From the NCBI GenBank assembly GCA_030428945.1, contig JAUIEC010000001.1, forward strand, positions 406,438 to 470,437: a stretch of DNA of 64,000 nucleotides, in the 5' to 3' direction. The notes beneath the pieces were generated by a model. That model had not been told where the DNA came from. It did no database searches and saw only the letters and a list, made by a program, of their open reading frames with translations. The first letter of the stretch is position 1. Each line of letters begins with the position of its first letter. Positions 32,375-41,098 of this stretch are shown piece by piece. Source of the stretch: Phycisphaerae bacterium. Its GTDB lineage: Bacteria > Planctomycetota > Phycisphaerae > UBA1845 > Fen-1342. The translations under genes and the position numbers were made by a program.

Positions 32375-33151
32375 CTACCAGTCGCGCCAGTCCGGGACGT
32401 AATGCGGGGCGTTCTCGTCGCCGACCGAGCCGATTCGCGGGGCCTCGGCCGACACCTGTCCGCGGCCCGGTCCGTGGCCGGCGACGTGCCCGTCGACGTG
32501 GGCCACCATCGCCTTGCCGCGATGCCGGAAGGCGGTCGTCGGGAATTCGTTCCGTCGCCAGATGCCGTTCTGGTAGAGCCAGGGCGGGTCGAGCAGCACC
32601 GCGTTCCGCGTGTCCGCGCCCCAGCGCAGCAGCGTGTCGGCAAAGGCGAAGACCTCGGACGAACGCGGCAGGTGATCGAGGTTGACCCACGGACGGTGCC
32701 CGATTGACCACGACCACCCCGGCGTGGCGGCCGGGCTCAGGAAATAGCCGTTGTAGCCGTACGTGCTGGTGACCGCCCCGGTCAGCCCCTGCGGCAGGTA
32801 GGTGCCCCACGGCTGCGACGGGCATTCGTACAGGCCGCTGCGTTTCGTCTCGCTCTTCAGGTACGGCCACAGCGCGCCGCGGGTGAAGTCGATTTCGCCC
32901 TTGTCTTCGCGGCCCCACCAGTAGGTCGGTGCCATGTCGCCGGTGTCCGCGGCCGGCAGGGCCCGCCCGCGGTTCTCGCTGGCGTACATCGACAGGGCGA
33001 TGCCCATCTGGCGGAGGCCGACCCCGCAGCGGGTCTGTCGGGCCTGGGCCCGGGCGGCTCTGAGGACCGGCAGCAGGATGCCCATCAGCACCGCGATGAT
33101 GCCGACCACCACCAGCAGTTCCAGCAGCGTGAAGCCTCGGCGGCGGTTCAT
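32375..33151 (-). CDS. Type II pseudopilin-like protein
   Basis: 258 aa. RRRGFTLLELLVVVGIIAVLMGILLPVL is the prepilin signal: cleavage after Gly6, Phe7 N-methylated, Glu11 at the +5 position. The C-terminal domain shows DUF1559-like planctomycete features, notably the terminal MVAHVDGHVAGHG with its H-x-x-DG phrase. These are probably assembled by a type II secretion-like or pilus machine and are very numerous in Planctomycetota. Its start overlaps the stop of the PQQ-propeller gene by 4 bp (ATGA), so the propeller gene is upstream in the same operon. Confidence 0.9.
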   Translation of the reverse strand: MNRRRGFTLLELLVVVGIIAVLMGILLPVLRAARAQARQTRCGVGLRQMGIALSMYASENRGRALPAADTGDMAPTYWWGREDKGEIDFTRGALWPYLKSETKRSGLYECPSQPWGTYLPQGLTGAVTSTYGYNGYFLSPAATPGWSWSIGHRPWVNLDHLPRSSEVFAFADTLLRWGADTRNAVLLDPPWLYQNGIWRRNEFPTTAFRHRGKAMVAHVDGHVAGHGPGRGQVSAEAPRIGSVGDENAPHYVPDWRDW

Positions 33152-34671
33152 TCGCAGCCCTCGCCGAAGACCGCCAGCAGGATCGCCAGGTCGCCCAGGT
33201 CGATCACGCCGCTCAGGTCGATGTCGGCCGCGGCGTTGTAGCCGCTCATGCCGCGCATCGCCCCGAAGTCGGCCAGCACCGCCGCCAGGTCGCTGAGGTC
33301 AACGGTTCCGCTGGCATCGGTGTCGGCGGCGCATTCGTCGGACGGTTCGAACGCCACCAGTCCGGCCGGTCCGATCGAGAACAGGCGGCCGTAGGCGAGG
33401 GCCGGCGTGCCGCCCGCGCCGCTGTACTGGTCGACGACGAAGGCCGGGTCGTTCGGTTCGCGGCCGAGGTCGAGAATGTAGAGATCGGTGTGCGGCCCGA
33501 AGAACATGCTGGTGGACGGGCGTCCGACGTACAGGCGGTCGCCGACCCGGGCGGGGTGGTGCGCATAGCCGCCGACCGGGACGCCGTTGCCGGCTGAGGC
33601 TTCCCACAGCAGGGTGGCCTGGTTGCCGTCGGGCGCGAAGCGCTGGATTTTCGGCTCGGAGTTGAACCCGACGATGCCGCCGGACAGCAGCACGTCATCG
33701 CCGAGCGGCAGCGGGATGCTGCTGGAGCGTTCGCTGGCCGCGCTCCACAGCAGGCTGCCGTCGTCGGCGTCGATCGCCAGCAGGCGGGCCGAGTTGCTGC
33801 CGGACTGGAACTCGTACTGGGCGGCCAGCAGTCGACCGTCGGCCAGGCTGACACCGCCGTAGAAGCCCTCGTTGGGGGTCCGCGGGCTGACCAGGTCGCT
33901 GTCCCAGGCCGGGACGGGCCGGTTCGGATCGTTGGGATCGCGCGGCGGGTCGAGTACATCGACGGCCAGCACCCGTCCGGGGCCGGAGGCGAGATAGGCG
34001 CGTCCGTCCCGGTACGCGGGCGTGGCACCGCTGGCGGACCCGATCGGCAGTCGCCAGACGAGATCGCCGGGCTTGAACGGATTGTGCGGCAGGTCGTGCG
34101 GCGAGACGTTGATGCAGTAGAGGCTCGCATCGCTGCCGAGCGGGTGGTAGTCGGTCAGCAGCACGCGATCGGTGGGTGTGCCGCTGATCGAGAGATCGTC
34201 GGTGACGACCGGCGAGGCGTTGACGACGCTGCGGCGCAGCGGTGTCTCCCAGAGCAGCATCCCGTCGCTGTCGCGCAGGGCATACAGTCGCTTCGCGCTG
34301 CTGACCAGCACGGTGCCGCGACACGGGTCGAGGGTCGGGCTGGACCAGGAATCGAGCGTATCGCTCGGCAGGTCGCAAGCCCACAGGCGGCAGCCGTCGT
34401 CGACCGAGAAGGCGATCACGCGGTTGCCGACATGGGTGCTGGCCTGCAGGCGGCGGGCGGCGACGATGACGCGGCCGTCGGCGACGACCGGGCTGGCCTG
34501 ATCGATCAGGGCTTCGTTGGGATCGAGGGTGACGGTCCAGCGGACGCGGTCGAGCGTGGCGGGTCCGCGCCCGGCGGCCGCGGTGTGCTGCGGGTTACCG
34601 CCCAGGTGCGTCCAGGACGAGGATTCGGTCGTGCCCAGCGGGAGGAGCAGGAGTAGCAGGAAGGCGTGCAT
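33148..34671 (-). CDS. Secreted PQQ-type beta-propeller with dockerin-type tail
   Basis: 507 aa, signal peptide MHAFLLLLLLPLGTTES. Repeated blades with the W-x-x-x-L / LY-x-L-D pattern are visible: WTHLGGNPQHTAAAG, RVIVAARRLQAS, CRLWACDLPSD, TVLVSSAKRLYALRDSDGMLLWETPL, RAYLASGPGRVLAVD and LLAIDADDGSLLWSA. This fits a PQQ-dependent-dehydrogenase-like or BamB-like eight-bladed propeller, although no PQQ ligands can be assigned, so it is probably structural or binding. Residues 447-506 carry two dockerin-type loops (DTDASGTVDLSDLAAVL, DIDLSGVIDLGDLAILL). First gene of a coupled pair with the pseudopilin. Confidence 0.82.
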   Translation of the reverse strand: MHAFLLLLLLPLGTTESSSWTHLGGNPQHTAAAGRGPATLDRVRWTVTLDPNEALIDQASPVVADGRVIVAARRLQASTHVGNRVIAFSVDDGCRLWACDLPSDTLDSWSSPTLDPCRGTVLVSSAKRLYALRDSDGMLLWETPLRRSVVNASPVVTDDLSISGTPTDRVLLTDYHPLGSDASLYCINVSPHDLPHNPFKPGDLVWRLPIGSASGATPAYRDGRAYLASGPGRVLAVDVLDPPRDPNDPNRPVPAWDSDLVSPRTPNEGFYGGVSLADGRLLAAQYEFQSGSNSARLLAIDADDGSLLWSAASERSSSIPLPLGDDVLLSGGIVGFNSEPKIQRFAPDGNQATLLWEASAGNGVPVGGYAHHPARVGDRLYVGRPSTSMFFGPHTDLYILDLGREPNDPAFVVDQYSGAGGTPALAYGRLFSIGPAGLVAFEPSDECAADTDASGTVDLSDLAAVLADFGAMRGMSGYNAAADIDLSGVIDLGDLAILLAVFGEGCE

Positions 34672-34728
34672 GGCATGTTCCGCGTTGCGCCCGGGCGGGT
34701 GTGACGTCCCGCCCGGGCGTGTCTTCGG

Positions 34729-35556
34729 CTAACCCTTCCTCCAGAGAGCAAACACAAACAAGCCGACGAGCACGAGTCCCGTAGCGGGCTCGGGCACGGC
34801 GGCGATCGAGTCAAGTTCAATCGGGCTGCTGCCGTTGTTGCTGATGCGGACGAACGAGATGCTGCTCAGTCCGGTCGCGGCGATGTCGATCGGCGTGCCG
34901 CCGCCGGACCCGTCGTAGAGCGCCAGCGACTGGGCGTAGCTGAGCCCGTCAAAGTCGCTCAGCGTCAGGCTGGGATCGATCGGCCGGGTGAAGGTCGTCT
35001 TGACGCTTCCGCCGCTGCTGGACTGGGCCGGTACGTCGAGATAGGCCTGGGTCGGGAAGAGTCCTTCCCGGAACGTGCCGACCGGCAGCCAGGTGGTGCC
35101 GTCGGCGCTGACCTCGACGTCCATCAGGTCATTCGAGAAGAGCCCGGCCGGGTCGGTCTGCTGGCCGTCGGGGAAGCTGTCATCGAGGAAGCCTTCGTTG
35201 CCGAAGACGATCAGGTCGACGCCGAACAGGTGGGCCGGGTCGTTGGTGATCGGTTCGTCGAAGCGGACCGCGACCGATCCGCCCGTGCCGATGCTGAGGA
35301 TCTCGTTGGTCCCGAACGCGGGGTTGAACATCGTCACCGCACCAGGAAAACCGAACTGCTCACCGGTCACCCGCGTCGGTGCGCCGAGCACCGTCGCCGG
35401 ATTGCCGTACGCGGGGGATGCCCCGACGCCCGGCAGGTACTGCACAACTTCATCCGCCCAGGGGTCGCCGCTCGTGGGCACCGCGTGTGCGGCTCCGACA
35501 CTGACCACCATGGCACTGCACAAGACACGAAACCGCTTCTTTCCGGACACCGGCAT
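34729..35556 (-). CDS. PEP-CTERM surface protein under a cobalamin riboswitch
   Basis: 275 aa from ATG 35556, with AGGAG five bases upstream; longer frames run into the leader. The signal region is MPVSGKKRFRVLCSAMVVSVGAAHA. The body is one beta-rich domain with repeated DLIVFGNEGF, PAFGTNEILSIGTGGSVAVRFDEPI, DVEVSADGTTWLPVGTF and SISFVRISNNGSSPIELDSI, which reads like a discoidin/galactose-binding-type sandwich. The C-terminus VPEPATGLVLVGLFVFALWRKG is a PEP-CTERM signal. Its 5' leader (35557-35735) follows a cobalamin riboswitch, so expression should fall when B12 is ample. Inferred role: B12 or corrinoid capture at the surface; unproven. Confidence 0.85.
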   Translation of the reverse strand: MPVSGKKRFRVLCSAMVVSVGAAHAVPTSGDPWADEVVQYLPGVGASPAYGNPATVLGAPTRVTGEQFGFPGAVTMFNPAFGTNEILSIGTGGSVAVRFDEPITNDPAHLFGVDLIVFGNEGFLDDSFPDGQQTDPAGLFSNDLMDVEVSADGTTWLPVGTFREGLFPTQAYLDVPAQSSSGGSVKTTFTRPIDPSLTLSDFDGLSYAQSLALYDGSGGGTPIDIAATGLSSISFVRISNNGSSPIELDSIAAVPEPATGLVLVGLFVFALWRKG

Positions 35557-35734
35557 TCTCCTGCAACGATCGACCTGCGCGACCCTCGCGGAATGACGCG
35601 TGACCAGCCCGGCTGCGGGCGGAAACGACAGAACGTCCCCGCCGGCGAAGCGTGTCCCGAATGTTCGCTGAGAAAAGCAATCGGATCTGCGGGTCCACGG
35701 GCCACTCCTTCCGAGGGCGGCGTAGAGCACGGTC

Positions 35735-35930
35735 TTCCTGGCAGGTCTTCTGACTCCCGGGCACGAGGCGATCTGCCTCACCTACTGGCCGCGCCTTCTC
35801 GATCGCCGGGCGATCAATGGCGTGTGGCGGCGTTCGTTCCCGGTCACAGCGGCGGAGGCCGTCTCGGATTTGAACCGAGTTCCCTATTCTCCCGTCAGCA
35901 ACAAGCCGGCGGGCACCAGTGACCGAGCGG
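35735..35930 (-). promoter_or_regulatory. Cobalamin riboswitch
   Basis: Read on the - strand. GGTGCCCG sits at the 5' side, then GGGAACTCGGTTCAAATCCG and AGACGGCCTCCGCCGCTGTG in the core, and AGTCAGAAGACCTGCC (the B12 box, + strand complement at 35740-35755) at the 3' side. The P3-P6 core, AAATCC and CCGCTGTGA strings are diagnostic of the AdoCbl-type aptamer. About 180 nt separate it from the PEP-CTERM start. No clear intrinsic terminator is seen between, so control may be at translation or by a weak hairpin. Confidence 0.92.
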
Positions 35931-36058
35931 GACGATATGTTGCGGCCGGCCGCAGGTCAAGCATCAACCTGCGGGGGGCCGCGCGGCCGGAGACGCAAGC
36001 CGCCCGGTGCGGCAGGGTTAGCACCGGATGGCTTTTTTCGGGCGGGCGCGGATTCGGT

Positions 36059-36769
36059 TCAACCGCGCCGCAGAAGAAGCAGGCCGACCACCGCCAGCGT
36101 GACCAGCGTCGGCGCTTCCGGAATCGCGACCCAGACACCGCCCCCCGGGTCGCCGCCGGAATACGTCCACAGCACCAGGGACAGTTCCAGGTCGACGGTG
36201 CTGCCGGCTTCGACCGTCCAGGTGCCGCCGGGGCTGCCCGCATCCAGGCGGTGCCCGTCGATCGTGAACGACCACCTGTACCAGGCCGGGCTGACCGGTG
36301 GATGCTCGCCGGTGATCACCTCGAGCGGGACCGGCGCTCCGGCCGGGTACTCCGTCGACGTGCCGAACGCCGCCGTTCCGGTGATCCGCAGGCTGGTGGC
36401 CAGGTAGTCCACGCCGCCGTAGTAGGGCGCGGCGTTGATGTGGTGCGGGCCCCAGACGGCTTCGAACAGGCGCCGGCCGGCGTGGCCGGGGCCGCCGACG
36501 GTGCCGCCGGCCTGCCAGGTCGCGCCGGGGCCTTCGTTCAGAATGTAGGCGCTGGCCCAGTCGTTGGTGCGGGTCTGTTCGGCGACGTCGAGGTCCTCGT
36601 CCCAGATGTTGTTGGGGTCGATCTCGTGCGTGACCCAGGCCACCGTCGAAGCCCGGGCGGTGTAGTCGACGGTCACGGGTACGGGGGGCGGGACGATGTC
36701 GGCCAGCGCCGACCAGGCGGCCGAGGCGGCCACAAGCAGCGCGGCCGGCGCGCGGTTTCGGTGGAACAT
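36059..36769 (-). CDS. Surface protein with variant PEAPT sorting tail
   Basis: 236 aa. ATG 36769 has GGAGG upstream and begins the signal MFHRNRAPAALLVAASAAWSALA. The domain is beta-rich (TVAWVTHEIDPNNIWDEDLDV, YRWSFTIDGHRLDAGSPGGTWTVEAGSTVDLEL). The C-terminus IPEAPTLVTLAVVGLLLLRRG has the layout of a PEP-CTERM signal but with PEAPT instead of PEPAT, before a hydrophobic stretch and Arg-Arg. It lies upstream of, and in the same direction as, the riboswitch-controlled PEP-CTERM gene, about 130 bp before the riboswitch. Function unknown. Confidence 0.75.
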   Translation of the reverse strand: MFHRNRAPAALLVAASAAWSALADIVPPPVPVTVDYTARASTVAWVTHEIDPNNIWDEDLDVAEQTRTNDWASAYILNEGPGATWQAGGTVGGPGHAGRRLFEAVWGPHHINAAPYYGGVDYLATSLRITGTAAFGTSTEYPAGAPVPLEVITGEHPPVSPAWYRWSFTIDGHRLDAGSPGGTWTVEAGSTVDLELSLVLWTYSGGDPGGGVWVAIPEAPTLVTLAVVGLLLLRRG

Positions 36770-37186
36770 GAGACAGCCTCCTGCAGGGTTCACGGCGGCG
36801 GATGGCGTCGTCGTGGAGGGACCTCGCCGAGGCGTGCGCAAAAGCAGACCGGCTCGCCGGCCCGGTCGCCTTTCTGGCAACGCAGGCACAGGGCAAGCCG
36901 GCCCGTTTCGCGGAGATGTCGAATCTGGCCCGCCATCGCGGTGCGCCTGCGGCGAGGGCGTCGCAGCGGGTCACCCGGCGGGATCTTCGAGGCGGCGACG
37001 CAGGCAGCCACTCGGCCCCGGGGCGAACCTGCCCCGTCCACCCGTCCGTGGCGGCGCGCGGAGACCAGGTGCCTACTGGAAGCTTTCCACAGAAATCCGG
37101 CCGGGGCAAATCGAAACGCGTCCAGCGGCGTTGTTTCCTGGTTGTGTTGATCCCTCGCGCCCACCTCGGGCAGCTATGATCCGGGC
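36770..37186. other. 417-bp divergent intergenic region, nothing recognised
   Basis: This stretch lies between the PEAPT gene and the GAF gene. It is GC-rich with several possible GC stems, and I see no RNA motif, promoter consensus or convincing gene. A 48-residue frame on the - strand (36790-36936) is discussed under rejected items. Confidence 0.5.
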
Positions 37187-37684
37187 ATGGCACGCGACTA
37201 CGGACGAATCGAGCTGGACCTGCCGGCGACGGCCGACGATCACCTGCGGATGCGGGCGCTGGTTGACGTGGTCTGGAACGCGTTTTCCGAGGAAGGGGTC
37301 TCGTGGGTCGGCTTCTACCTGCCCGATCCCGAGAGTTCCGAGCGGCTGGTGCTCGGCCCGCTGCGGGACAAGCCGGCCTGCTCGCCGATCGAAATGCACG
37401 GCGCCTGCGGGCAGTGCTTTCGATCGGCCCGTCCGCTGGTGGTGCCGGACGTGGCAGCGCTGGGGGCGGGCTACATCGCCTGCGACCCGCGTGACGTGGC
37501 CGAGGTGGTCGTGCCGTGCATCCGGGCCGGAGCGGTCTGGGCGGTGCTCGACGTCGACAGCTTCGACCGCGGCGCGTTCGACCCGCATGACGCGCTCGGC
37601 CTGAACCGCCTGCTGACCGCGGCCGGGCTGACCGAGGCGACCTTCACCGCGGGGCAGGTCTGCCTGGCGGCGGTGGAAAAGTGA
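37187..37684 (+). CDS. GAF-domain protein, free methionine-(R)-sulfoxide reductase-like
   Basis: 165 aa, one GAF domain with the fRMsr pattern: VSWVGFYLPD, LVLGPLRDKPACSPIEMHGACGQCFRSARPLVVPDVAALGAGYIACDPRDVAEVVVPCI and VLDVDSFDR. The cysteines in PACSPI, ACGQC and IACD match the catalytic and resolving positions of fRMsr (MsrC) enzymes, which reduce free Met-R-sulfoxide with thioredoxin, although the domain is slightly divergent (GQC in place of GVCG). Its stop TGA begins a GTGAAAGA array. Cytosolic, probably oxidative-stress repair. Confidence 0.78.
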   Translation: MARDYGRIELDLPATADDHLRMRALVDVVWNAFSEEGVSWVGFYLPDPESSERLVLGPLRDKPACSPIEMHGACGQCFRSARPLVVPDVAALGAGYIACDPRDVAEVVVPCIRAGAVWAVLDVDSFDRGAFDPHDALGLNRLLTAAGLTEATFTAGQVCLAAVEK

Positions 37685-37840
37685 AAGTGTGAAGGAGTGA
37701 AAGAGGGGGAAGCGCGCGTGGTTCCGTCACCCCGGACGTTTCGGGCGACCGTGGGGGTGCAGGAGTGAATGCGTGAATGGGTGAAAGAGGTCCGCCGGCG
37801 TGTTCCTCATTCACTCCTTCACTCTTTCACATGTTCACTC
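37680..37840. repeat. Facing GTGAAAGA/GTGAATGG octamer arrays between convergent genes
   Basis: Purine octamers occupy 37680-37710 (starting in the GAF gene stop codon) and 37759-37793. The antiparallel copy at 37806-37840 runs on the - strand from the stop codon of the RDD gene. The arms can pair over 20-30 nt, as at 6588-6680. Confidence 0.9.
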
Positions 37841-39484
37841 ACTCGGTTTGTCGTCGCTGTCGCTGTCGTCTTCCTCGTCGATCATGACCAGCAGCGGAGT
37901 GCGGCGGGCGACGTAGGTGCGGGCGAAGACATCGCCGAGGCGCTGCTGATTGCGCGAGAGGACCACCAGCAGGCCGAAGACCCAGAAGTGCGGCAGCAGT
38001 TCCAGCAGGCGCATCAGGTTGCGGACGACGATCTGGCCGAGGGTCGGGGCGGTGCCGCGCTCGGAGAAGACCCGCGTGCCGGTCAGCACCTTCCCGACCG
38101 TCCGCCCGGTGATCAGTTCCATGATCAGCGCGTACAGCGTGAAGCCGCAGATGCTCAGGCCCCACCACAGCAGCATCGTCTCGTTGGTCGCCAGTTCGTT
38201 CTGCTCCGGACTGAAGCCCCACGCCATCAGCGTTCGCATCGCCATCGAGAACGGAATCTCCAGCATCACCCCGGCCGCCACCGAGAACGGCACGAAGTCG
38301 ATCAGCCACGCCAGCAGCCGCGATGAGACCGGCGCGAGGCCGTAACCCGGGGCCAGCACCACCGGCTGAACCATGCTCTCGCGCCGGAACGCGAACAGGC
38401 CCACCAGCACCGCCAGCAGCAGCAGCAGCGTGACCGTCACGAACAGGCGCTGCGTCATGTGCTGGGCCGCCGGCTCCGACAGGACCGCCTCGATGTCGAC
38501 CGTCTCCTCGGCCACGGCCGCATCCACCCGGGCGAACCGCAGCAGGGTGCCCTCGGCCGTCGCCGCCAGCACGGCCAGGTGCTGGTTGAAACCGGTGGCG
38601 GCCGTGTAGGCCGGCTTGCTGACGCCCTCCGGCAGGTCCGACCACTCCAGCGTGCCGGACCGCCAGGCCTGGTTGCCCTCGACCCGCAGGCTGCCGAGCA
38701 GGCGAGAGGCGGCCGGTTCGCCGTTGCGTTCGGGGATCGTCAGCACGGTCAGCAGCTTGTCGGCCGAGGCCAGGAAGAAGCGGCGCGCGGGCGGTCCGGC
38801 CAGGGTGAACGGCGGGGTCCACTCGGCGTCGGTGATTCGCGGGCGGTGCGAGGTCTGAATCTCGCCGGCGGGGGTCAGCCAGACGAGCAGGATGCGGTCC
38901 TGGGCCAGGCCGATCTGTACCTGTCGGGCGCCGCGCAGCGCGTCGGGACCGTCGGCGAGGACCTCCCACTCGCGCAGGTCGTAGCGCAGCACGGTCGGCG
39001 GGGCGTCCTCGTCGGAGGGGCGGGTCGGGGCGACATCGCCGCGCCCGTCGAGGGCGTCGGCCACGCCGCGCGGGACCAGGGCGTAGACTTCCTGGTCGCC
39101 GCCGACCAGGTCGAGCGGGATCGTGGCGCCGGGCAGAATCCGCTCGGGAATCGGGTCGAGTCCGGTCTGCTGGTAGCGATACGGCGAACCGTCCTCGTTG
39201 AAGACAAACAGGTCCGACCCCAGCGGCGTGGCCCGGACGACGCGGTCATCGAACGGCCGGCCGAGGTCGAACGGTGTGGTCGGCGTCCGCAGGAAGACGC
39301 GTGTGCTGCGCTGCTGGACGCGGGCGATCCAGAGCAGGTCGCGCGTGCCGAGGACCAGCAGGTCGGGCGAGCCGGCCACGGCCGGTGTCGAATCCGCGGG
39401 GGCGGTCTGTCCGCGGGCCGGCGGGGCGGCGGCCAGCAGGATCAGGCACGGCAGGATCAGCAGAGCGCGGCCGGCAGCGGTCAA
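37835..39484 (-). CDS. RDD-family membrane protein with large extracytoplasmic N-domain
   Basis: 549 aa. The start is TTG 39484, overlapping the stop of the upstream lipoprotein gene as TTGA; it opens a good signal sequence (TAAGRALLILPCLILLAAAPPARG). Residues 30-350 form a beta-rich domain, possibly a propeller (DLLVLGTRDLLWIARV, LLTVLTIPERNGEP, HLAVLAATAEGTLLRFA). A span near 365-385 leads to an RDD domain (SSRLLAWLIDFVPFSVAAGVM, MELITGRTVGKVLTGTRV) with three more spans. RDD proteins are implicated in ion or osmolyte transport. The acidic end DEEDDSDSDDKPSE is unusual. Second gene of a three-gene operon. Confidence 0.82.
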   Translation of the reverse strand: MTAAGRALLILPCLILLAAAPPARGQTAPADSTPAVAGSPDLLVLGTRDLLWIARVQQRSTRVFLRTPTTPFDLGRPFDDRVVRATPLGSDLFVFNEDGSPYRYQQTGLDPIPERILPGATIPLDLVGGDQEVYALVPRGVADALDGRGDVAPTRPSDEDAPPTVLRYDLREWEVLADGPDALRGARQVQIGLAQDRILLVWLTPAGEIQTSHRPRITDAEWTPPFTLAGPPARRFFLASADKLLTVLTIPERNGEPAASRLLGSLRVEGNQAWRSGTLEWSDLPEGVSKPAYTAATGFNQHLAVLAATAEGTLLRFARVDAAVAEETVDIEAVLSEPAAQHMTQRLFVTVTLLLLLAVLVGLFAFRRESMVQPVVLAPGYGLAPVSSRLLAWLIDFVPFSVAAGVMLEIPFSMAMRTLMAWGFSPEQNELATNETMLLWWGLSICGFTLYALIMELITGRTVGKVLTGTRVFSERGTAPTLGQIVVRNLMRLLELLPHFWVFGLLVVLSRNQQRLGDVFARTYVARRTPLLVMIDEEDDSDSDDKPSE

Positions 39485-40359
39485 GGCCCGCTCCGCGCGT
39501 CGGGCGTCAGGTCGAGTCGTTCGACGGAACCGGACCAGTCTTCGGGGAAGGTGCAGAACGGGTAGTCCTTCTCGCGGTAGCGGACATCCTGGAGGCGGAG
39601 GGTCATGCTGGCCTCCTCGACCGGCCACTGGATGCGGAACGAGCGGGCGGTCCAGGTGTCGGTTGTTCCGCTGATCGGCTGGTGGTCGCTGAGCCGGGCG
39701 GTCATCACGACGGTGCCGTCGGACAGGTAGTCGTTGATTTCGACCGGCAGGAACGGGGCCTGGTTGCTGAGCCGCATCCGGCGGGCGACGTAGACCCAGC
39801 CCGACGGATTGCGCCGCTGGAAGAGCAGGACCTTCTGCCCGTACTCCTCCACCAGTTGCGGCGGCATGCCGCCCGGCAGACGGTCGTCGATCGGCTGGAA
39901 CAGCAGCGTCTGCAGCAGGCGATCCGGAGGCACTGCCAGCGGGCGGGCCTGGCCGGACTCGAGTGCCGCCCAGGTTCCCCAGACCAGGTTGTGATTGTCC
40001 TCGAAGTCGACCGTCAGCCAGTAACGCTCGTCGTTCGAGCCCAGCCGGGCGATGCTGCCGGCCAGCGGGTGCTTGATGTTCAGGTACAGGCACCGGGGCC
40101 GGTCGAAGATCAGGGTGGCGTCATAGCCGTTGATGCTGCGGGCCTTGCCCTGGTTGTCGCGGAAGCTGACCGAGACGGTGGCCGGCGCGGTCACGGCGCC
40201 TTCGATCCGGTCGATGTTGCGGTTCAGCCGGGCGAGGGTTTCCTGCGAATCGCGGGGCGGCAGGTAGTTGACGCTTCGCAGCGTACCGCCGCCTGCGCCG
40301 GACTTGCAGCCACAGATCGTCAGCAGTGCGGCGACTGCGAGCAGGGCGGCGTTACGCAT
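39481..40359 (-). CDS. Outer-membrane lipoprotein, LolA/LolB-like fold suspected
   Basis: 292 aa. MRNAALLAVAALLTICGC carries a lipobox (LTIC) with Cys16 lipidated. The mature part is a single beta-rich domain: ARSINGYDATLIFDRPRCLYLNIKH, ERYWLTVDFEDNHNLVWGTW and TVVMTARLSDHQPI. This pattern of amphipathic strands is like LolA/LolB/OM-carrier domains, but no defining motif is present. It overlaps the RDD gene by 4 bp (TTGA) and the upstream zinc-ribbon gene by 8 bp, indicating one operon. Confidence 0.75.
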   Translation of the reverse strand: MRNAALLAVAALLTICGCKSGAGGGTLRSVNYLPPRDSQETLARLNRNIDRIEGAVTAPATVSVSFRDNQGKARSINGYDATLIFDRPRCLYLNIKHPLAGSIARLGSNDERYWLTVDFEDNHNLVWGTWAALESGQARPLAVPPDRLLQTLLFQPIDDRLPGGMPPQLVEEYGQKVLLFQRRNPSGWVYVARRMRLSNQAPFLPVEINDYLSDGTVVMTARLSDHQPISGTTDTWTARSFRIQWPVEEASMTLRLQDVRYREKDYPFCTFPEDWSGSVERLDLTPDARSGP

Positions 40360-40879
40360 CGGCCGGCTCCTCGGCGGAGGCCTCGTCGACCGGGACCCCG
40401 GCCTGCATCAGTTCTTCGAGTTGCAGGCTCAGGCGTTCGACCTCGTCTTCGTCGAGCGGGGGGCGTTCGAGTTCGATCCGGCGTTCGCCCTGGGTGAAGA
40501 CCCAGGTTTCGCCGGCGTCGGTCGGCCGGCTGGTTTCGAATTCGATGGCTTTCTTGCGCCAGAGGAACAGGGCCAGCACGAAGCGGAACTGCACCTGGGC
40601 CAGTGTCTCGGGCTCGGCCAGTCGATCGAAGAACCCGAGCAGGGCTTCGCGGTCAAACGGGCGGGTTCGCGGGGTGGAGGGCTCGGGCCGACGGGTCCGC
40701 CAGGATCCGATTCGCTGCGGATCGTCGGGAATCACGCAGTTCTCGCAGGTATCGCGGCGTTCGTAGCCTTCGTCCGCGGTTTCGTACAGGCTGACGAAGA
40801 TCACGTCGCCGACTTCGAAAGCCGTCTCGCAGCCAACGCAACGTTCGCTGCGGCGGGGCATCTTCCACTCGACCGCCAA
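40352..40879 (-). CDS. Zinc-ribbon-type cytosolic protein, planctomycete-type
   Basis: 175 aa from TTG 40879, chosen because AGGAGA lies 8 bp upstream and the N-terminus AVEWKMPRRSERC fits relatives; ATG 40861 has no good site. CVGCETAFEVGD and CENCVIP form a four-cysteine knuckle (about 13-50). A central LAQVQFRFVLALFLWRKKAIEFE helix and an acidic helical end (DEDEVERLSLQLEELMQAG) follow. Function unknown. It is the first gene of the operon with the lipoprotein and RDD genes; a 14-bp palindrome lies just upstream. Confidence 0.72.
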   Translation of the reverse strand: MAVEWKMPRRSERCVGCETAFEVGDVIFVSLYETADEGYERRDTCENCVIPDDPQRIGSWRTRRPEPSTPRTRPFDREALLGFFDRLAEPETLAQVQFRFVLALFLWRKKAIEFETSRPTDAGETWVFTQGERRIELERPPLDEDEVERLSLQLEELMQAGVPVDEASAEEPADA

Positions 40880-40905
40880 GAGAGTCTCCTTCCGAAACCG
40901 CGACA

Positions 40906-40919
40906 ATACTCCGGAGTAT
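40906..40919. promoter_or_regulatory. 14-bp perfect palindrome overlapping a possible -10 box
   Basis: ATACTCCGGAGTAT lies 27-40 bp upstream of the TTG start at 40879. On the - strand TATACT (40920-40915) would be a good -10 element, so the palindrome could be an operator. No clear -35 is seen. The 219 bp to the next gene hold nothing else recognised. Confidence 0.35.
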
Positions 40920-41098
40920 ACCGGCCGAAGCGGCAGCGGGGGAGCGGGCGGCCTCCCCCGGGCGTGGCGCAGGCCGCGAGCCGGGCGCTGAACAGTGGAG
41001 AGGATTCGATGTTCGGTTGGCACGCGCGGGATGGTCGGGTGGGCCGCACGCATCACCGGCGCCACCGACATCCGTTCTCCGGTCCCCTCCGCGCCGGA

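Noticed and set aside
36790-36936. A 48-residue Cys-containing frame (MAGQIRHLRE, then CLRCQKGD and CFC) on the - strand
   Set aside because: Two Cys pairs are suggestive of a zinc knuckle, but there is no ribosome site and the end is Arg/Pro-rich; it is kept out of the feature list for lack of support.
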